A DNA stretch of 64,000 nt, from the NCBI RefSeq assembly GCF_014269225.2, contig NZ_CP077097.1:316001-380000 (forward strand), given 5' to 3'. The first letter of the stretch is position 1; the number at the start of each line of letters is the position of its first letter. Positions 18,495 to 27,753 of the stretch are shown here, one piece after another. The stretch comes from Pseudomonas anuradhapurensis. GTDB taxonomy: Bacteria > Pseudomonadota > Gammaproteobacteria > Pseudomonadales > Pseudomonadaceae. A program made the position numbers and the translations under genes. The notes beneath the pieces were generated by a model. It ran no database searches and was not told the DNA's origin. It saw nothing but the letters and a program-made list of their open reading frames with translations.

Positions 18495-21400
18495 GCCAGA
18501 CCTATCGCCTCGCCAGCGGCGGCCGTATCGACCGCAGCAAGGTCCTTAACTTCAGCTTCAACGGCAAGACCTACCAGGGTTATGCCGGCGACACCCTGGC
18601 CGCCGCGTTGCTGGCCAACGGCGTCGACATCGTTGGCCGCAGCTTCAAGTACTCGCGCCCTCGCGGCATCATCGCCGCCGGTACCGAAGAGCCGAACGCC
18701 ATCCTGCAGATCGGCTCCAGCGAAGCCACCCAGATCCCTAACGTGCGTGCCACCCAACAGGCACTGTACGCCGGCCTGGTCGCCACCAGCACCAACGGCT
18801 GGCCGAACGTCAACAATGACGTCATGGGCATTCTCGGCAAGGTCGGCGGCAGCATGATGCCGCCGGGCTTCTACTACAAAACCTTCATGTACCCGAAATC
18901 GTTCTGGATGACTTACGAGAAGTACATCCGCAAAGCCGCCGGCCTTGGCCGCGCGCCGCTGCAGAACGACCCGGACAGCTACGACTACATGAACCAGCAC
19001 TGCGACGTGCTGATCGTCGGTGCCGGCCCTGCCGGCCTGGCCGCGGCCCTGGCCGCTGCGCGCAGCGGTGCCCGAGTGATCCTGGCTGACGAGCAGGAAG
19101 AGTTCGGCGGCAGCCTGCTCGACACCCGCGAAACCCTCGACGGCAAGCCTGCCACCGACTGGGTCAACGCCGTGGTCAAAGAGCTGGAAAGCCTGCCGGA
19201 AGTGACCCTGCTGCCACGCGCCACGGTCAACGGCTACCACGACCATAACTTCCTGACCATCCACGAGCGCCTCACCGACCACCTCGGTGACCGTGCCCCT
19301 ATCGGCCAGGTGCGCCACCGCGTGCACCGCGTCCGCGCCAAGCGCGTGGTGCTGGCCACCGGCGCCCACGAGCGCCCGCTGGTGTACGGCAACAACGACG
19401 TGCCGGGCAACATGCTGGCCGGTGCCGTTTCCACCTACGTGCGCCGTTACGGCGTGGCCCCGGGTCGCAAGCTGGTGCTGTCGACCAACAACGACCACGC
19501 CTACCGCGCCGCGCTGGACTGGCACGATGCCGGCCTGCAGGTGGTCGCCATCGCCGACGCCCGCCACAACCCGCGTGGTTCGCTGGTTGAAGAAGCACGT
19601 GCCAAGGGCATCCGCATTCTCACCTCCAGCGCGGTGATCGAGGCCAAGGGCAGCAAGCATGTCACTGGCGCCCGCGTGGCCGCCATCGACGTACAGGCGC
19701 ACAAGGTCACCAGCCCTGGCGAAACCCTGGACTGCGACCTGATCGCCACCTCCGGCGGTTACAGCCCGGTCGTGCACCTGGCTTCGCACCTGGGCGGCCG
19801 GCCGATCTGGCGCGAAGACATCCTCGGCTTCGTACCGGGTGATGCGCCGCAGAAGCGCGAATGTGTCGGCGGTATCAATGGTGTGTACCCCCTGGGCGAC
19901 GCGATTGCCGATGGTTTCGAAGGCGGCGTGCGCGCAGCCACCGAAGCCGGCTTCAAGGCCACTGTCGGCAGCCTGCCGAAAACCGTGGCGCGCAAGGAAG
20001 AGGCCACCGTGGCGCTGTTCCAGGTGCCGCACGACAAGGGCACTGCCCGTGCGCCCAAGCAGTTCGTCGACCAGCAGAACGACGTTACCGCGGCCGCCAT
20101 CGAACTGGCCACCCGCGAAGGCTTCGAGTCGGTCGAGCACGTCAAACGCTACACCGCGCTGGGCTTCGGTACCGACCAGGGCAAGCTGGGCAACATCAAC
20201 GGCCTGGCTATCGCCGCCCGTTCGATGGGCATCACCATCCCGGAAATGGGCACCACCATGTTCCGCCCCAACTACACGCCGGTAACCTTCGGCGCGGTAG
20301 CAGGCCGGCACTGTGGCCATCTGTTCGAGCCCGTGCGCTTCACTGCCCTGCATGCCTGGCACGTGAAGAACGGCGCCGAGTTCGAAGATGTCGGCCAGTG
20401 GAAACGCCCTTGGTACTTCCCCAAGGCCGGTGAAGACATCCATGCGGCCGTGGCCCGTGAATGCAAGGCCGTGCGCGACAGCGTGGGCCTGCTGGACGCC
20501 TCGACCCTGGGCAAGATCGACATCCAGGGCCCGGATGCGCGTGAGTTCCTCAACCGCATCTACACCAACGCCTGGACCAAGCTCGACGTGGGCAAGGCCC
20601 GTTACGGCCTGATGTGCAAGGAAGACGGCATGGTCTTCGACGACGGCGTGACCGCCTGCGTCGGCGACAACCACTTCATCATGACCACCACCACCGGCGG
20701 CGCTGCGCGCGTGCTGCAGTGGATGGAGCTGTACCACCAGACCGAATGGCCGGAGCTGAAGGTGTACTTCACCTCGGTCACCGACCACTGGGCGACCATG
20801 ACCCTGTCCGGCCCCAACAGCCGCAAGCTGCTGAGCGAGCTGACCGACATCGACATGGACAAGGAAGCCTTCCCGTTCATGACCTGGAAGGAAGGCAACG
20901 TCGGCGGCGTGCCAGCCCGGGTGTTCCGTATCTCGTTCACCGGTGAGCTGTCGTACGAAGTCAACGTGCAGGCCAACTACGCCATGGGCGTGCTGGAGCA
21001 GATCATCGAGGCGGGCAAGAAGTACAACCTGACCCCGTATGGCACCGAGACCATGCACGTGCTGCGTGCCGAGAAGGGCTTCATCATCGTTGGCCAGGAC
21101 ACCGACGGCTCGATGACCCCGGACGACCTGAACATGAGCTGGTGCGTAGGCCGCAACAAGCCGTACTCGTGGATCGGCCTGCGTGGCATGAACCGCGAAG
21201 ACTGCGTGCGCGAGAACCGCAAGCAGCTGGTGGGCCTGAAGCCGGTCGACCCGACCAAGTGGCTGCCGGAAGGTGCCCAGCTGGTGTTCGATCCGAAGCA
21301 ACCGATCCCGATGGACATGGTCGGCCACGTCACCTCCAGCTACGCAGCCAACTCCCTGGGCTATTCGTTCGCCATGGGTGTGGTCAAGGGCGGCCTCAAG

Positions 21401-21508
21401 CGCATGGGCGAGCGTGTGTACTCGCCGCAGGCGGATGGCAGCGTGATCGAGGCGGAGATCGTGTCTTCGGTGTTCTTCGATCCGAAGGGTGAGCGGCAGA
21501 ACGTCTAA
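18491..21508 (+). CDS. soxA: Sarcosine oxidase alpha subunit
   Basis: Largest subunit of heterotetrameric sarcosine oxidase, 1005 residues. It starts with a ferredoxin-like fold without the cluster cysteines (residues ~15-105). Then comes an NAD-binding Rossmann domain (VLIVGAGPAGLAAALAAARS near residue 175), and a C-terminal aminomethyltransferase (GcvT-like) domain from about residue 610, where THF accepts the methyl carbon. ATG 18491 overlaps the soxD stop. Between it and soxG lies a REP pair in a 170-bp gap, unlike the tight spacing of the other sox genes. Confidence 0.95.
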   Translation: MSQTYRLASGGRIDRSKVLNFSFNGKTYQGYAGDTLAAALLANGVDIVGRSFKYSRPRGIIAAGTEEPNAILQIGSSEATQIPNVRATQQALYAGLVATSTNGWPNVNNDVMGILGKVGGSMMPPGFYYKTFMYPKSFWMTYEKYIRKAAGLGRAPLQNDPDSYDYMNQHCDVLIVGAGPAGLAAALAAARSGARVILADEQEEFGGSLLDTRETLDGKPATDWVNAVVKELESLPEVTLLPRATVNGYHDHNFLTIHERLTDHLGDRAPIGQVRHRVHRVRAKRVVLATGAHERPLVYGNNDVPGNMLAGAVSTYVRRYGVAPGRKLVLSTNNDHAYRAALDWHDAGLQVVAIADARHNPRGSLVEEARAKGIRILTSSAVIEAKGSKHVTGARVAAIDVQAHKVTSPGETLDCDLIATSGGYSPVVHLASHLGGRPIWREDILGFVPGDAPQKRECVGGINGVYPLGDAIADGFEGGVRAATEAGFKATVGSLPKTVARKEEATVALFQVPHDKGTARAPKQFVDQQNDVTAAAIELATREGFESVEHVKRYTALGFGTDQGKLGNINGLAIAARSMGITIPEMGTTMFRPNYTPVTFGAVAGRHCGHLFEPVRFTALHAWHVKNGAEFEDVGQWKRPWYFPKAGEDIHAAVARECKAVRDSVGLLDASTLGKIDIQGPDAREFLNRIYTNAWTKLDVGKARYGLMCKEDGMVFDDGVTACVGDNHFIMTTTTGGAARVLQWMELYHQTEWPELKVYFTSVTDHWATMTLSGPNSRKLLSELTDIDMDKEAFPFMTWKEGNVGGVPARVFRISFTGELSYEVNVQANYAMGVLEQIIEAGKKYNLTPYGTETMHVLRAEKGFIIVGQDTDGSMTPDDLNMSWCVGRNKPYSWIGLRGMNREDCVRENRKQLVGLKPVDPTKWLPEGAQLVFDPKQPIPMDMVGHVTSSYAANSLGYSFAMGVVKGGLKRMGERVYSPQADGSVIEAEIVSSVFFDPKGERQNV

Positions 21509-21548
21509 GGCCCCGGTACCAACTGATGCCCAGCTTGGAATGAGGTCT

Positions 21549-21622
21549 CTGTGGGAGCGGGCGTGCCCGCGAAGAAGGCGGTGAATCCACCATCGCATTC
21601 GCGGGCATGCCCGCTCCCACAG
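21549..21622. repeat. REP pair, class A, inside the sox operon
   Basis: Inverted arms of 25 bp (21549-21573 and 21598-21622) with CTGTGGGAGCGGGCGTGCCC cores. The pair separates soxAB/D from soxG within one functional operon and could set their relative expression. Confidence 0.92.
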
Positions 21623-21678
21623 GATGATCGTCTCCCGCAGGCATCGTGGTCGACTCCAGAATTCAAGGCAGGTAAGAA

Positions 21679-22311
21679 ATGAGCGCTATCAACGTCTTCC
21701 AGCAAAACCCCGGCGCCGAGGCCAAGGCCCAGTCGCCACTGCACCACGCCGACCTGGCCAGCCTGGTTGGCAAAGGCCGCAAGAACGCAGGCGTGACCCT
21801 GCGTGAACGCAAGTTCCTCGGCCACCTGACCATTCGTGGCGATGGCCACGACCCGGAGTTCGCCGCCGGCGTGCACAAGGCCCTGGGCCTGGAGCTGCCA
21901 GTGGCGCTGACCGTGGTCGCCAACAATGAAATGTCGCTGCAATGGATGGGCCCTGACGAGTGGTTGCTGATCGTCCCCGGCGGCCAGGAGTTTGCCGTCG
22001 AGCAAAAGCTGCGCGCTGCCCTCGAAGGCCAGCACATCCAGGTGGTCAACGTCAGCGGTGGGCAGAGCCTGCTGGAACTGCGCGGCCCGAACGTGCGCGA
22101 AGTGCTGATGAAGTCCACCAGCTATGATGTTCATCCGAACAACTTCCCGGTGGGCAAGGCTGTCGGTACCGTGTTCGCCAAGTCGCAACTGGTGATCCGC
22201 CGCACCGCCGAAGACACCTGGGAGCTGGTGATTCGCCGCAGCTTCGCCGACTACTGGTGGCTGTGGCTGCAGGACGCTTCGGCCGAGTACGGCCTGAGCA
22301 TCGAAGCTTAA
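21679..22311 (+). CDS. soxG: Sarcosine oxidase gamma subunit
   Basis: Fourth subunit of heterotetrameric sarcosine oxidase, 210 residues. The family marks are LQWMGPDEWLLIVPGG, VNVSGGQSLLELRGPNVREV and a final SFADYWWLWL. It is distantly related to the GcvT fold. It follows soxA after a REP pair and precedes purU by 11 nt, so soxG and purU are cotranscribed. Confidence 0.94.
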   Translation: MSAINVFQQNPGAEAKAQSPLHHADLASLVGKGRKNAGVTLRERKFLGHLTIRGDGHDPEFAAGVHKALGLELPVALTVVANNEMSLQWMGPDEWLLIVPGGQEFAVEQKLRAALEGQHIQVVNVSGGQSLLELRGPNVREVLMKSTSYDVHPNNFPVGKAVGTVFAKSQLVIRRTAEDTWELVIRRSFADYWWLWLQDASAEYGLSIEA

Positions 22312-22322
22312 GGAGAGCGAAC

Positions 22323-23180
22323 ATGAGTCGGGCACCGGATACCTGGATTCTCACCGCCGACTGCCCGAGCATGCTCGGTACCGTCGACGTGGTGACGCGT
22401 TACCTCTTCGAGCAGCGCTGCTACGTGACGGAGCACCACTCCTTCGATGACCGGCTGTCGGGGCGTTTCTTCATTCGCGTGGAGTTTCGCCAGCCGGACG
22501 ATTTCGACGAGGCAGGCTTTCGCGCCGGCCTTGCCGAGCGCAGCGAAGCGTTCGGCATGGCCTTCGAGCTGACCGCACCCAACCACCGCCCGAAGGTGGT
22601 GATCATGGTGTCGAAGGCCGACCACTGCCTCAATGATCTGCTGTACCGCCAGCGCATCGGCCAGCTGGCCATGGACGTGGTCGCAGTGGTGTCCAACCAC
22701 CCCGACCTCGAGCCCCTGGCACAGTGGCACAAGATTCCTTACTACCACTTTGCCCTCGACCCCAAGGACAAGCCTGCGCAAGAGCGCAAGGTGGTCCAGG
22801 TGATCGAGGAAACCGGCGCGGAGCTGGTGGTGCTTGCCCGTTACATGCAGGTGTTGTCGCCGGAGCTGTGCCGCCGCCTGGATGGCTGGGCGATCAACAT
22901 CCACCACTCGCTGTTGCCCGGCTTCAAAGGCGCCAAGCCTTACCACCAGGCCTACAACAAGGGGGTGAAGATGGTTGGCGCCACGGCGCACTACATCAAC
23001 AATGACCTGGACGAAGGGCCGATCATCGCCCAGGGCGTGGAGGTGGTGGACCACAGCCATTATCCGGAGGACCTGATTGCCAAGGGGCGCGACATCGAAT
23101 GCCTGACCCTGGCGCGGGCGGTGGGCTACCACATCGAGCGGCGAGTGTTCCTCAACGCCAACCGGACGGTCGTGCTCTAA
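22323..23180 (+). CDS. purU: Formyltetrahydrofolate deformylase
   Basis: Hydrolyses 10-formyl-THF to formate and THF, returning free THF when betaine and sarcosine oxidation overfill the one-carbon pool; 285 residues. An N-terminal ACT domain (WILTADCPSMLGTVDVV) is followed by the formyltransferase fold with HHSLLPGFKGAKPYHQA. ATG 22323 follows a clear AAGGAG site. It is cotranscribed with soxG. Confidence 0.96.
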   Translation: MSRAPDTWILTADCPSMLGTVDVVTRYLFEQRCYVTEHHSFDDRLSGRFFIRVEFRQPDDFDEAGFRAGLAERSEAFGMAFELTAPNHRPKVVIMVSKADHCLNDLLYRQRIGQLAMDVVAVVSNHPDLEPLAQWHKIPYYHFALDPKDKPAQERKVVQVIEETGAELVVLARYMQVLSPELCRRLDGWAINIHHSLLPGFKGAKPYHQAYNKGVKMVGATAHYINNDLDEGPIIAQGVEVVDHSHYPEDLIAKGRDIECLTLARAVGYHIERRVFLNANRTVVL

Positions 23181-23193
23181 CAACCTGCACCGG

Positions 23194-23281
23194 CCATTCG
23201 CGGGCAAGCCCGCTCCCACAGGTTATATGCGGCCTTCACAGCTGGCATTCTTCCTGTGGGAGCGGGCTTGCCCGCGAATGG
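23194..23281. repeat. REP pair, class A
   Basis: Perfect 28-bp arms (23195-23222 and 23253-23280) with CATTCGCGGGCAAGCCCGCT cores, in the 269-bp gap between purU and fdhA. The rest of that gap probably holds the fdhA promoter, which I cannot pinpoint. Confidence 0.92.
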
Positions 23282-23449
23282 ACCAACACAATTTCCCCTG
23301 CCGTTAAAAGGCATCTCCCTGTCGCTTCCAGTCAGTGCAATCTGCCGTATCAGGCCCACAATCCCCTGCATTCCAGAAACACATGCCGCCCACGGATGGC
23401 GGCGCGTTCAACCACCGCTGCATAAATACAAATCAAGCGAGGTAAGAGC

Positions 23450-24649
23450 ATGTCTGGCAATCGTGGAGTGGTATATCTCGGCGCCGGCAAGGTCGAGGTG
23501 CAGAAGATCGACTACCCGAAAATGCAGGACCCACGCGGCAACAAGATCGAGCACGGCGTGATCCTGAAGGTGGTCTCCACCAACATCTGCGGCTCCGACC
23601 AGCACATGGTCCGCGGTCGCACCACTGCCCAGGTCGGCCTGGTCCTGGGCCACGAAATCACCGGTGAAATCGTCGAGATGGGGCGTGATGTCGAACGCCT
23701 GAAAATCGGTGATCTGGTATCGGTACCGTTCAACGTTGCCTGCGGCCGCTGCCGCTCCTGCAAGGAAATGCACACCGGTGTCTGCCTCACCGTCAACCCG
23801 GCCCGCGCCGGTGGTGCCTACGGCTACGTCGACATGGGCGACTGGACCGGTGGCCAGGCCGAATACGTGCTGGTGCCGTATGCCGACTTCAACCTGCTGA
23901 AACTGCCGGATCGCGACAAGGCCATGGAGAAGATCCGTGACCTGACCTGCCTGTCCGACATCCTGCCGACCGGCTACCACGGCGCCGTCACCGCTGGCGT
24001 AGGCCCAGGCAGCACCGTTTATGTCGCCGGTGCCGGCCCGGTCGGCCTGGCCGCCGCCGCCTCGGCACGCCTGCTCGGCGCGGCCTGCGTCATCGTCGGC
24101 GACCTCAACCCGGCTCGCCTGGCCCACGCCAAGTCGCAGGGCTTCGAAGTGGTCGACCTGTCCAAGGACACCCCGCTGCACGAGCAGATCGTCGACATTC
24201 TCGGCGAACCGGAAGTGGACTGCGCCGTCGACGCCGTTGGCTTCGAGGCTCGTGGCCACGGCCATGAAGGCGCCAAGCATGAAGCGCCGGCTACCGTGCT
24301 GAACTCGCTGATGCAGGTGACCCGTGTTGCCGGCAAGATCGGTATCCCGGGCCTGTACGTGACCGAAGACCCGGGTGCAGTGGATGCCGCTGCCAAGATC
24401 GGTGCACTGAGCATCCGCTTCGGCCTCGGCTGGGCGAAATCGCACAGCTTCCACACCGGCCAGACCCCGACCATGAAGTACAACCGCCAGCTGATGCAGG
24501 CGATCATGTGGGACCGTATCAACATTGCCGAAGTGGTAGGCGTGCAGGTCATCAATCTCGACCAGGCACCGGAAGGCTATGGCGAGTTCGATGCTGGCGT
24601 GCCGAAGAAATTCGTCATCGACCCGCACAAGATGTGGGGCGCAGCTTAA
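23450..24649 (+). CDS. fdhA: Formaldehyde dehydrogenase, glutathione-independent
   Basis: Zinc-dependent MDR-family enzyme with tightly bound NAD that oxidises formaldehyde to formate; 399 residues. Catalytic-zinc residues lie in NICGSDQHMVRG and GLVLGHEITGEI. The structural-zinc cysteines are in CGRCRSCKEMHTGVC and the Rossmann motif in VAGAGPVGLAAAAS. An AGGTAAGAG site precedes the start. As the last gene of the betaine island it removes the formaldehyde released by the demethylation steps. A rho-independent terminator follows. Confidence 0.95.
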   Translation: MSGNRGVVYLGAGKVEVQKIDYPKMQDPRGNKIEHGVILKVVSTNICGSDQHMVRGRTTAQVGLVLGHEITGEIVEMGRDVERLKIGDLVSVPFNVACGRCRSCKEMHTGVCLTVNPARAGGAYGYVDMGDWTGGQAEYVLVPYADFNLLKLPDRDKAMEKIRDLTCLSDILPTGYHGAVTAGVGPGSTVYVAGAGPVGLAAAASARLLGAACVIVGDLNPARLAHAKSQGFEVVDLSKDTPLHEQIVDILGEPEVDCAVDAVGFEARGHGHEGAKHEAPATVLNSLMQVTRVAGKIGIPGLYVTEDPGAVDAAAKIGALSIRFGLGWAKSHSFHTGQTPTMKYNRQLMQAIMWDRINIAEVVGVQVINLDQAPEGYGEFDAGVPKKFVIDPHKMWGAA

Positions 24650-24660
24650 CCTGATGGAGC

Positions 24661-24687
24661 AACGCCCCCGCCCGGGGGCGTTGTGTT
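24661..24687 (+). terminator. Rho-independent terminator of fdhA
   Basis: Hairpin AACGCCCCC-GCCC-GGGGGCGTT (24661-24682) followed by GTGTTT, starting 11 nt after the fdhA stop. Confidence 0.85.
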
Positions 24688-24791
24688 TCGAGTGAGCCCA
24701 AGCGGGCCGATCACCGGCCTGGAACAAACTTGTCTGGCTCCAGTCCAATGCCTCGTTTCCCCGGCCATCCCGGCCGACGAGGTCCCTCCCG

Positions 24792-25367
24792 ATGAAAGCA
24801 TTCACGCTGGCTACCCTGATGACCCTGGCCGCAAGCCCGGTGTTCGCCTACAACCTCAGCGATGCGGCCAATGCCGTGGCCGCCATGCAGCAACAGGGCC
24901 AGCAAGGCCAGGTACAGGCACCGGCGGCGCAGGCCAACCTGCTCAACATCCTGGGCAGCCAGCTGAACATCACCCCGGAACAGGCGGTGGGTGGCGCAGG
25001 GGCCATGCTGGGGCTGGCGCGCAACAACCTCAGCAGCGACGACTATGGCCAGCTGACCAAGGCCGTGCCTGGCCTCGACCTGCTGTCGGGTGCCAATCTC
25101 CTGGGTGGGCTGAGTGGGTTGGGGCAGTTGCTGGGCAATGACAAGGATAGCCAGTCGGCCTTGGACAAGGCGCTGGGCAACGATGTGCAGAACCGCACCG
25201 ACCTGGACGCTGCATTCAAGGCGTTGGGCATGGATACCGGCATGATCGGCCAGTTCGCTCCGCTGCTGCTCCAGTACCTTGGGCAACAGGGTATTGCCGG
25301 ATCGTTGCTGCAGAATCTGGGCAGCTTGTGGACCAGCCCGGCGCCATTGACCCGACCTTCGGTCTGA
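24792..25367 (+). CDS. Exported DUF2780-family protein
   Basis: A 191-residue protein with a clear Sec signal peptide (MKAFTLATLMTLAASPVFA, cut after the Ala). It then has a Gln/Ala-rich linker (AMQQQGQQGQVQAPAAQ) and a helical domain with repeated GGAGAMLGLARNNLS and LLGGLSGLGQLLG patterns, as in the VcgC/VcgE (DUF2780) family. Function is unknown. It stands alone between the fdhA terminator and a convergent acyltransferase gene. Confidence 0.8.
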   Translation: MKAFTLATLMTLAASPVFAYNLSDAANAVAAMQQQGQQGQVQAPAAQANLLNILGSQLNITPEQAVGGAGAMLGLARNNLSSDDYGQLTKAVPGLDLLSGANLLGGLSGLGQLLGNDKDSQSALDKALGNDVQNRTDLDAAFKALGMDTGMIGQFAPLLLQYLGQQGIAGSLLQNLGSLWTSPAPLTRPSV

Positions 25368-25480
25368 CGATCCTGTCGTACCCATGCTGGCGCCAAGGCC
25401 GGGTCCCACAGGGCTTTTACAGCATTCAAGCCTGACGCTGTACTTGGGAGCTGGCCTGCCGGTGATGAGGCCAGTACAGG

Positions 25481-26368
25481 TCAGCCCAGTTCGGCCCGAA
25501 GCTGCTCGATCCGCTGGTCCTTTTCTATCCACAACTGGTTTACCCAGGCCTGCACGGTGTGGCGGAATTCAGCATCGTTCTCGTAGTCGCCAGCCCACAG
25601 CGCCGGGTCCAGTTCACGCACACGAATGTCGATAATCACCCGGCTGATGCTGCCATTGAGTAAATCCCAGAACCCTGGCGCCGAGTTGCCGGGGTAGACG
25701 ATGGTCACGTCCAGCAACGCATCCAGTTGCTCGCCCAGCGCTGCCAGCACAAAGGCCACGCCGCCGGCCTTGGGCTTGAGCAGGTGGCGATACGGCGACT
25801 GCTGCTCCAGGCGCTTGGCCTCGCTGAAGCGGGTGCCTTCGAGGTAGTTGACCACGGTCACCGGTTGGCGCTTGAACAGCTCGCAGGCCGCCTTGGTGAT
25901 TTCCAGGTCCTTGCCCTTGAGTTCCGGGTGCTTTTGCAGAAACGCCTTGCTGTAGCGCTTCATGAACGGATAGTCCAGGCCCCACCAGGCCAGGCCGAGC
26001 AGCGGCACCCAGATCAGTTCCTTCTTGAGGAAGAACTTGAAGAAGGGTGTGCGGCGATTGAGGCTTTCGATCAGCGCCGGGATGTCGACCCAGGTCTGGT
26101 GGTTGCTGACCGCCAGGTAGGAAGTGTCCCTGCGCAGGTTCTCGACACCGCGTATATCCCATTGGGTAGGAATGCACAGGGCGAAAATGGCCTTGTCGAT
26201 CTCCGACCAGGTTTCAGCCACCCACATTACCGCCCACGACGCATAGTCACGCCCGCGGCCTGGCAGCACCAGCTTGAGCAGGGCGAAGACCAGCAGTGGG
26301 CCGATCAGCACCAGGGTGTTGAGCAGCAGCAGGGTGGTGGTGAGGATGCCGGTCAGCAGGCGACGCAT
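25481..26368 (-). CDS. Membrane-bound PlsC-type acyltransferase (YihG-like)
   Basis: 1-acyl-glycerol-phosphate acyltransferase superfamily member, 295 residues. A hydrophobic N-terminal anchor (LLTGILTTTLLLLNTLVLI) precedes the catalytic NHQTWVD (HX4D motif) near residue 90 and the substrate motif LEGTRFSEAKR near residue 175. The length and N-terminal anchor fit the YihG/YcfK-like branch that remodels phospholipid acyl chains; this is inferred from family. It is convergent with the DUF2780 gene and divergent from the exported protease-like gene. Confidence 0.87.
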   Translation of the reverse strand: MRRLLTGILTTTLLLLNTLVLIGPLLVFALLKLVLPGRGRDYASWAVMWVAETWSEIDKAIFALCIPTQWDIRGVENLRRDTSYLAVSNHQTWVDIPALIESLNRRTPFFKFFLKKELIWVPLLGLAWWGLDYPFMKRYSKAFLQKHPELKGKDLEITKAACELFKRQPVTVVNYLEGTRFSEAKRLEQQSPYRHLLKPKAGGVAFVLAALGEQLDALLDVTIVYPGNSAPGFWDLLNGSISRVIIDIRVRELDPALWAGDYENDAEFRHTVQAWVNQLWIEKDQRIEQLRAELG

Positions 26369-26550
26369 AAGGAGACTCTTGTTGTGGGATGAAAACGGTT
26401 GGCAATCATAAGCAGGGCCGTGGCCTACGCCAAATTTCCACTGCCCGGCGGTGGGGACAAATGTTTCACATTATGTTGGTTAGGCTTGTGACAGCGAACC
26501 TATCCTGCCAGTGCAGTCTAAGCACTGACACTTCTCAAGGAAGCCTGCCT

Positions 26551-27051
26551 GTGAAATATCTCTTTGCCATGTTGTCGCTGTTGGCCCTGCCAGTAATGGC
26601 TGCCGAGCCTACCCTTTACGGTCGTTACGAAAACATTGCCCTGCCCGAACTGGGCGAAACCCTGAAAGCCAAGATGGACACCGGTGCCTTCACCGCGTCG
26701 CTGTCGGCCAAGGACATCGAACTGTTCACCCGTGATGGCGACGAGTGGGTGCGCTTCCGCCTGGCGACCAAGGACTCGGACGGCAAGGTGTACGAGCACA
26801 AGGTCTCGCGCATCAGCAAGATCAAGGGGCGTGCCGACGAGGAAGAGGAAGGCGACGGGCCGGAAATCTCCAAGCGCCCGGTGGTCGACCTGGAGCTGTG
26901 CCTGGGTGACGTGAAACGCACCGTGGAAGTGAACCTGGTGGACCGCAGCAGCTTCAACTACCCGCTGCTGGTGGGTTCCAAGGCGCTGCGCGAATTCAAG
27001 GCTGCGGTCAACCCGGCGAAGAAGTTCACCGCTGGCAAGCCTGACTGTTGA
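26551..27051 (+). CDS. Exported RimB/RimK-associated aspartic protease-like protein
   Basis: A 166-residue protein with a Sec signal peptide (ending ALPVMAAEP) and one retropepsin-like domain. The aspartic motif is KMDTGAFTASLSAKD near residues 42-56, and NYPLLVGSKALREF near the end matches the second half of the fold. The family is often annotated ATP-dependent zinc protease / RimB. A single DTGA motif implies a dimer. I chose GTG 26551 because AAGGA precedes it and a signal peptide begins there. Substrate unknown. Confidence 0.83.
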   Translation: MKYLFAMLSLLALPVMAAEPTLYGRYENIALPELGETLKAKMDTGAFTASLSAKDIELFTRDGDEWVRFRLATKDSDGKVYEHKVSRISKIKGRADEEEEGDGPEISKRPVVDLELCLGDVKRTVEVNLVDRSSFNYPLLVGSKALREFKAAVNPAKKFTAGKPDC

Positions 27052-27066
27052 TGCTGTGCCGGCCTC

Positions 27067-27120
27067 ATCGCGGATGAATCCGCTCCTACAAATTCGTGTA
27101 GGAGCGGATTCATCCGCGAT
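27067..27120. repeat. Short REP-like palindrome (class C)
   Basis: Perfect 24-bp arms (27067-27090 and 27097-27120) around a 6-bp loop, core GCGGATGAATCCGCTCCTAC. It sits between convergent genes, 15 nt after one stop and 7 nt before the other, so it probably acts as a shared terminator. Confidence 0.9.
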
Positions 27121-27127
27121 TGGTCTG

Positions 27128-27751
27128 TCAGGCTATCGGGGCTGTAGCGACCATCGACGGCCGCTTGGCCACTTCGGCATACCACGCCGCCAGGCCAGGC
27201 TGGCGCTCGCGCCAACCGAACTCGGGTTGACGCAGGTCCAGGTACCCCAGTGCACAAGCCACGCCGATCGCTGCCAGATCGAAGCCGCTGGCCAACTCGG
27301 CCAGGTGCTCCTGCTCCAGGTTGGCCAGGCTGCGGCGAATCTTCTCGCCTTGTGCCTGCAGCCAGCCATCCCAGCGTTTGTCTTCCGGCCGCAGGAAGCT
27401 CTCGTAGCGGCTCGAAACCGCCGCATCCATGATCGCATCCGCCTGCGAGGCCAGCGTCATGCGCCGCCAGCGTGCCGAACCCTCGCGCGGCAGCAGCGGC
27501 AGGCCGACATGCTGCAGATCGAGGTATTCGCAGATCACCCGGCTGTCATGCAGAACCGTGCCGTCGTCCAGGCGCAGGGCGGGGATCTTGCCGATCGGGT
27601 TGTCCAGGTTCAGCTGGGGGTCGCCGCTTACCGGGCTGATGTTCACCGGCTGCAACTTGACCCGATCCAGCTGGCCGGTTTCGTGCAACACCACCATCAC
27701 CTTGCGCACGAAAGGTGACAGCGGCGCGTGGAACAGCGTCATCGTGCTCAC
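27128..27751 (-). CDS. Glutathione S-transferase family protein
   Basis: Cytosolic GST, 207 residues. The N-terminal thioredoxin fold has LFHAPLSPFVRKVMVVLHE (Ser/Thr-type active site region) and the glutathione-contact loop GKIPALRLDDGTVLHDSRVI, followed by an all-helical C-terminal domain. The start may be GTG 27751 or ATG 27742; GTG lies just after the msrA stop, so the two genes are probably coupled. The substrate is unknown. Confidence 0.88.
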   Translation of the reverse strand: MSTMTLFHAPLSPFVRKVMVVLHETGQLDRVKLQPVNISPVSGDPQLNLDNPIGKIPALRLDDGTVLHDSRVICEYLDLQHVGLPLLPREGSARWRRMTLASQADAIMDAAVSSRYESFLRPEDKRWDGWLQAQGEKIRRSLANLEQEHLAELASGFDLAAIGVACALGYLDLRQPEFGWRERQPGLAAWYAEVAKRPSMVATAPIA

Positions 27752-27753
27752 GC

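Noticed and set aside
18404..21598. Very long open frame antisense to soxA (over 1000 codons), and similar antisense frames over dgcB, glcB, aceE, glnE and gbcA
   Set aside because: They mirror the GC-rich third positions of the real genes, have His/Arg/Ala/Gly-heavy low-complexity composition and no family motifs or ribosome sites.
24683..25141. Alternative frame overlapping the DUF2780 gene
   Set aside because: The DUF2780 frame has a signal peptide and family pattern; the overlapping frame is Gly/Ala/Arg low complexity.
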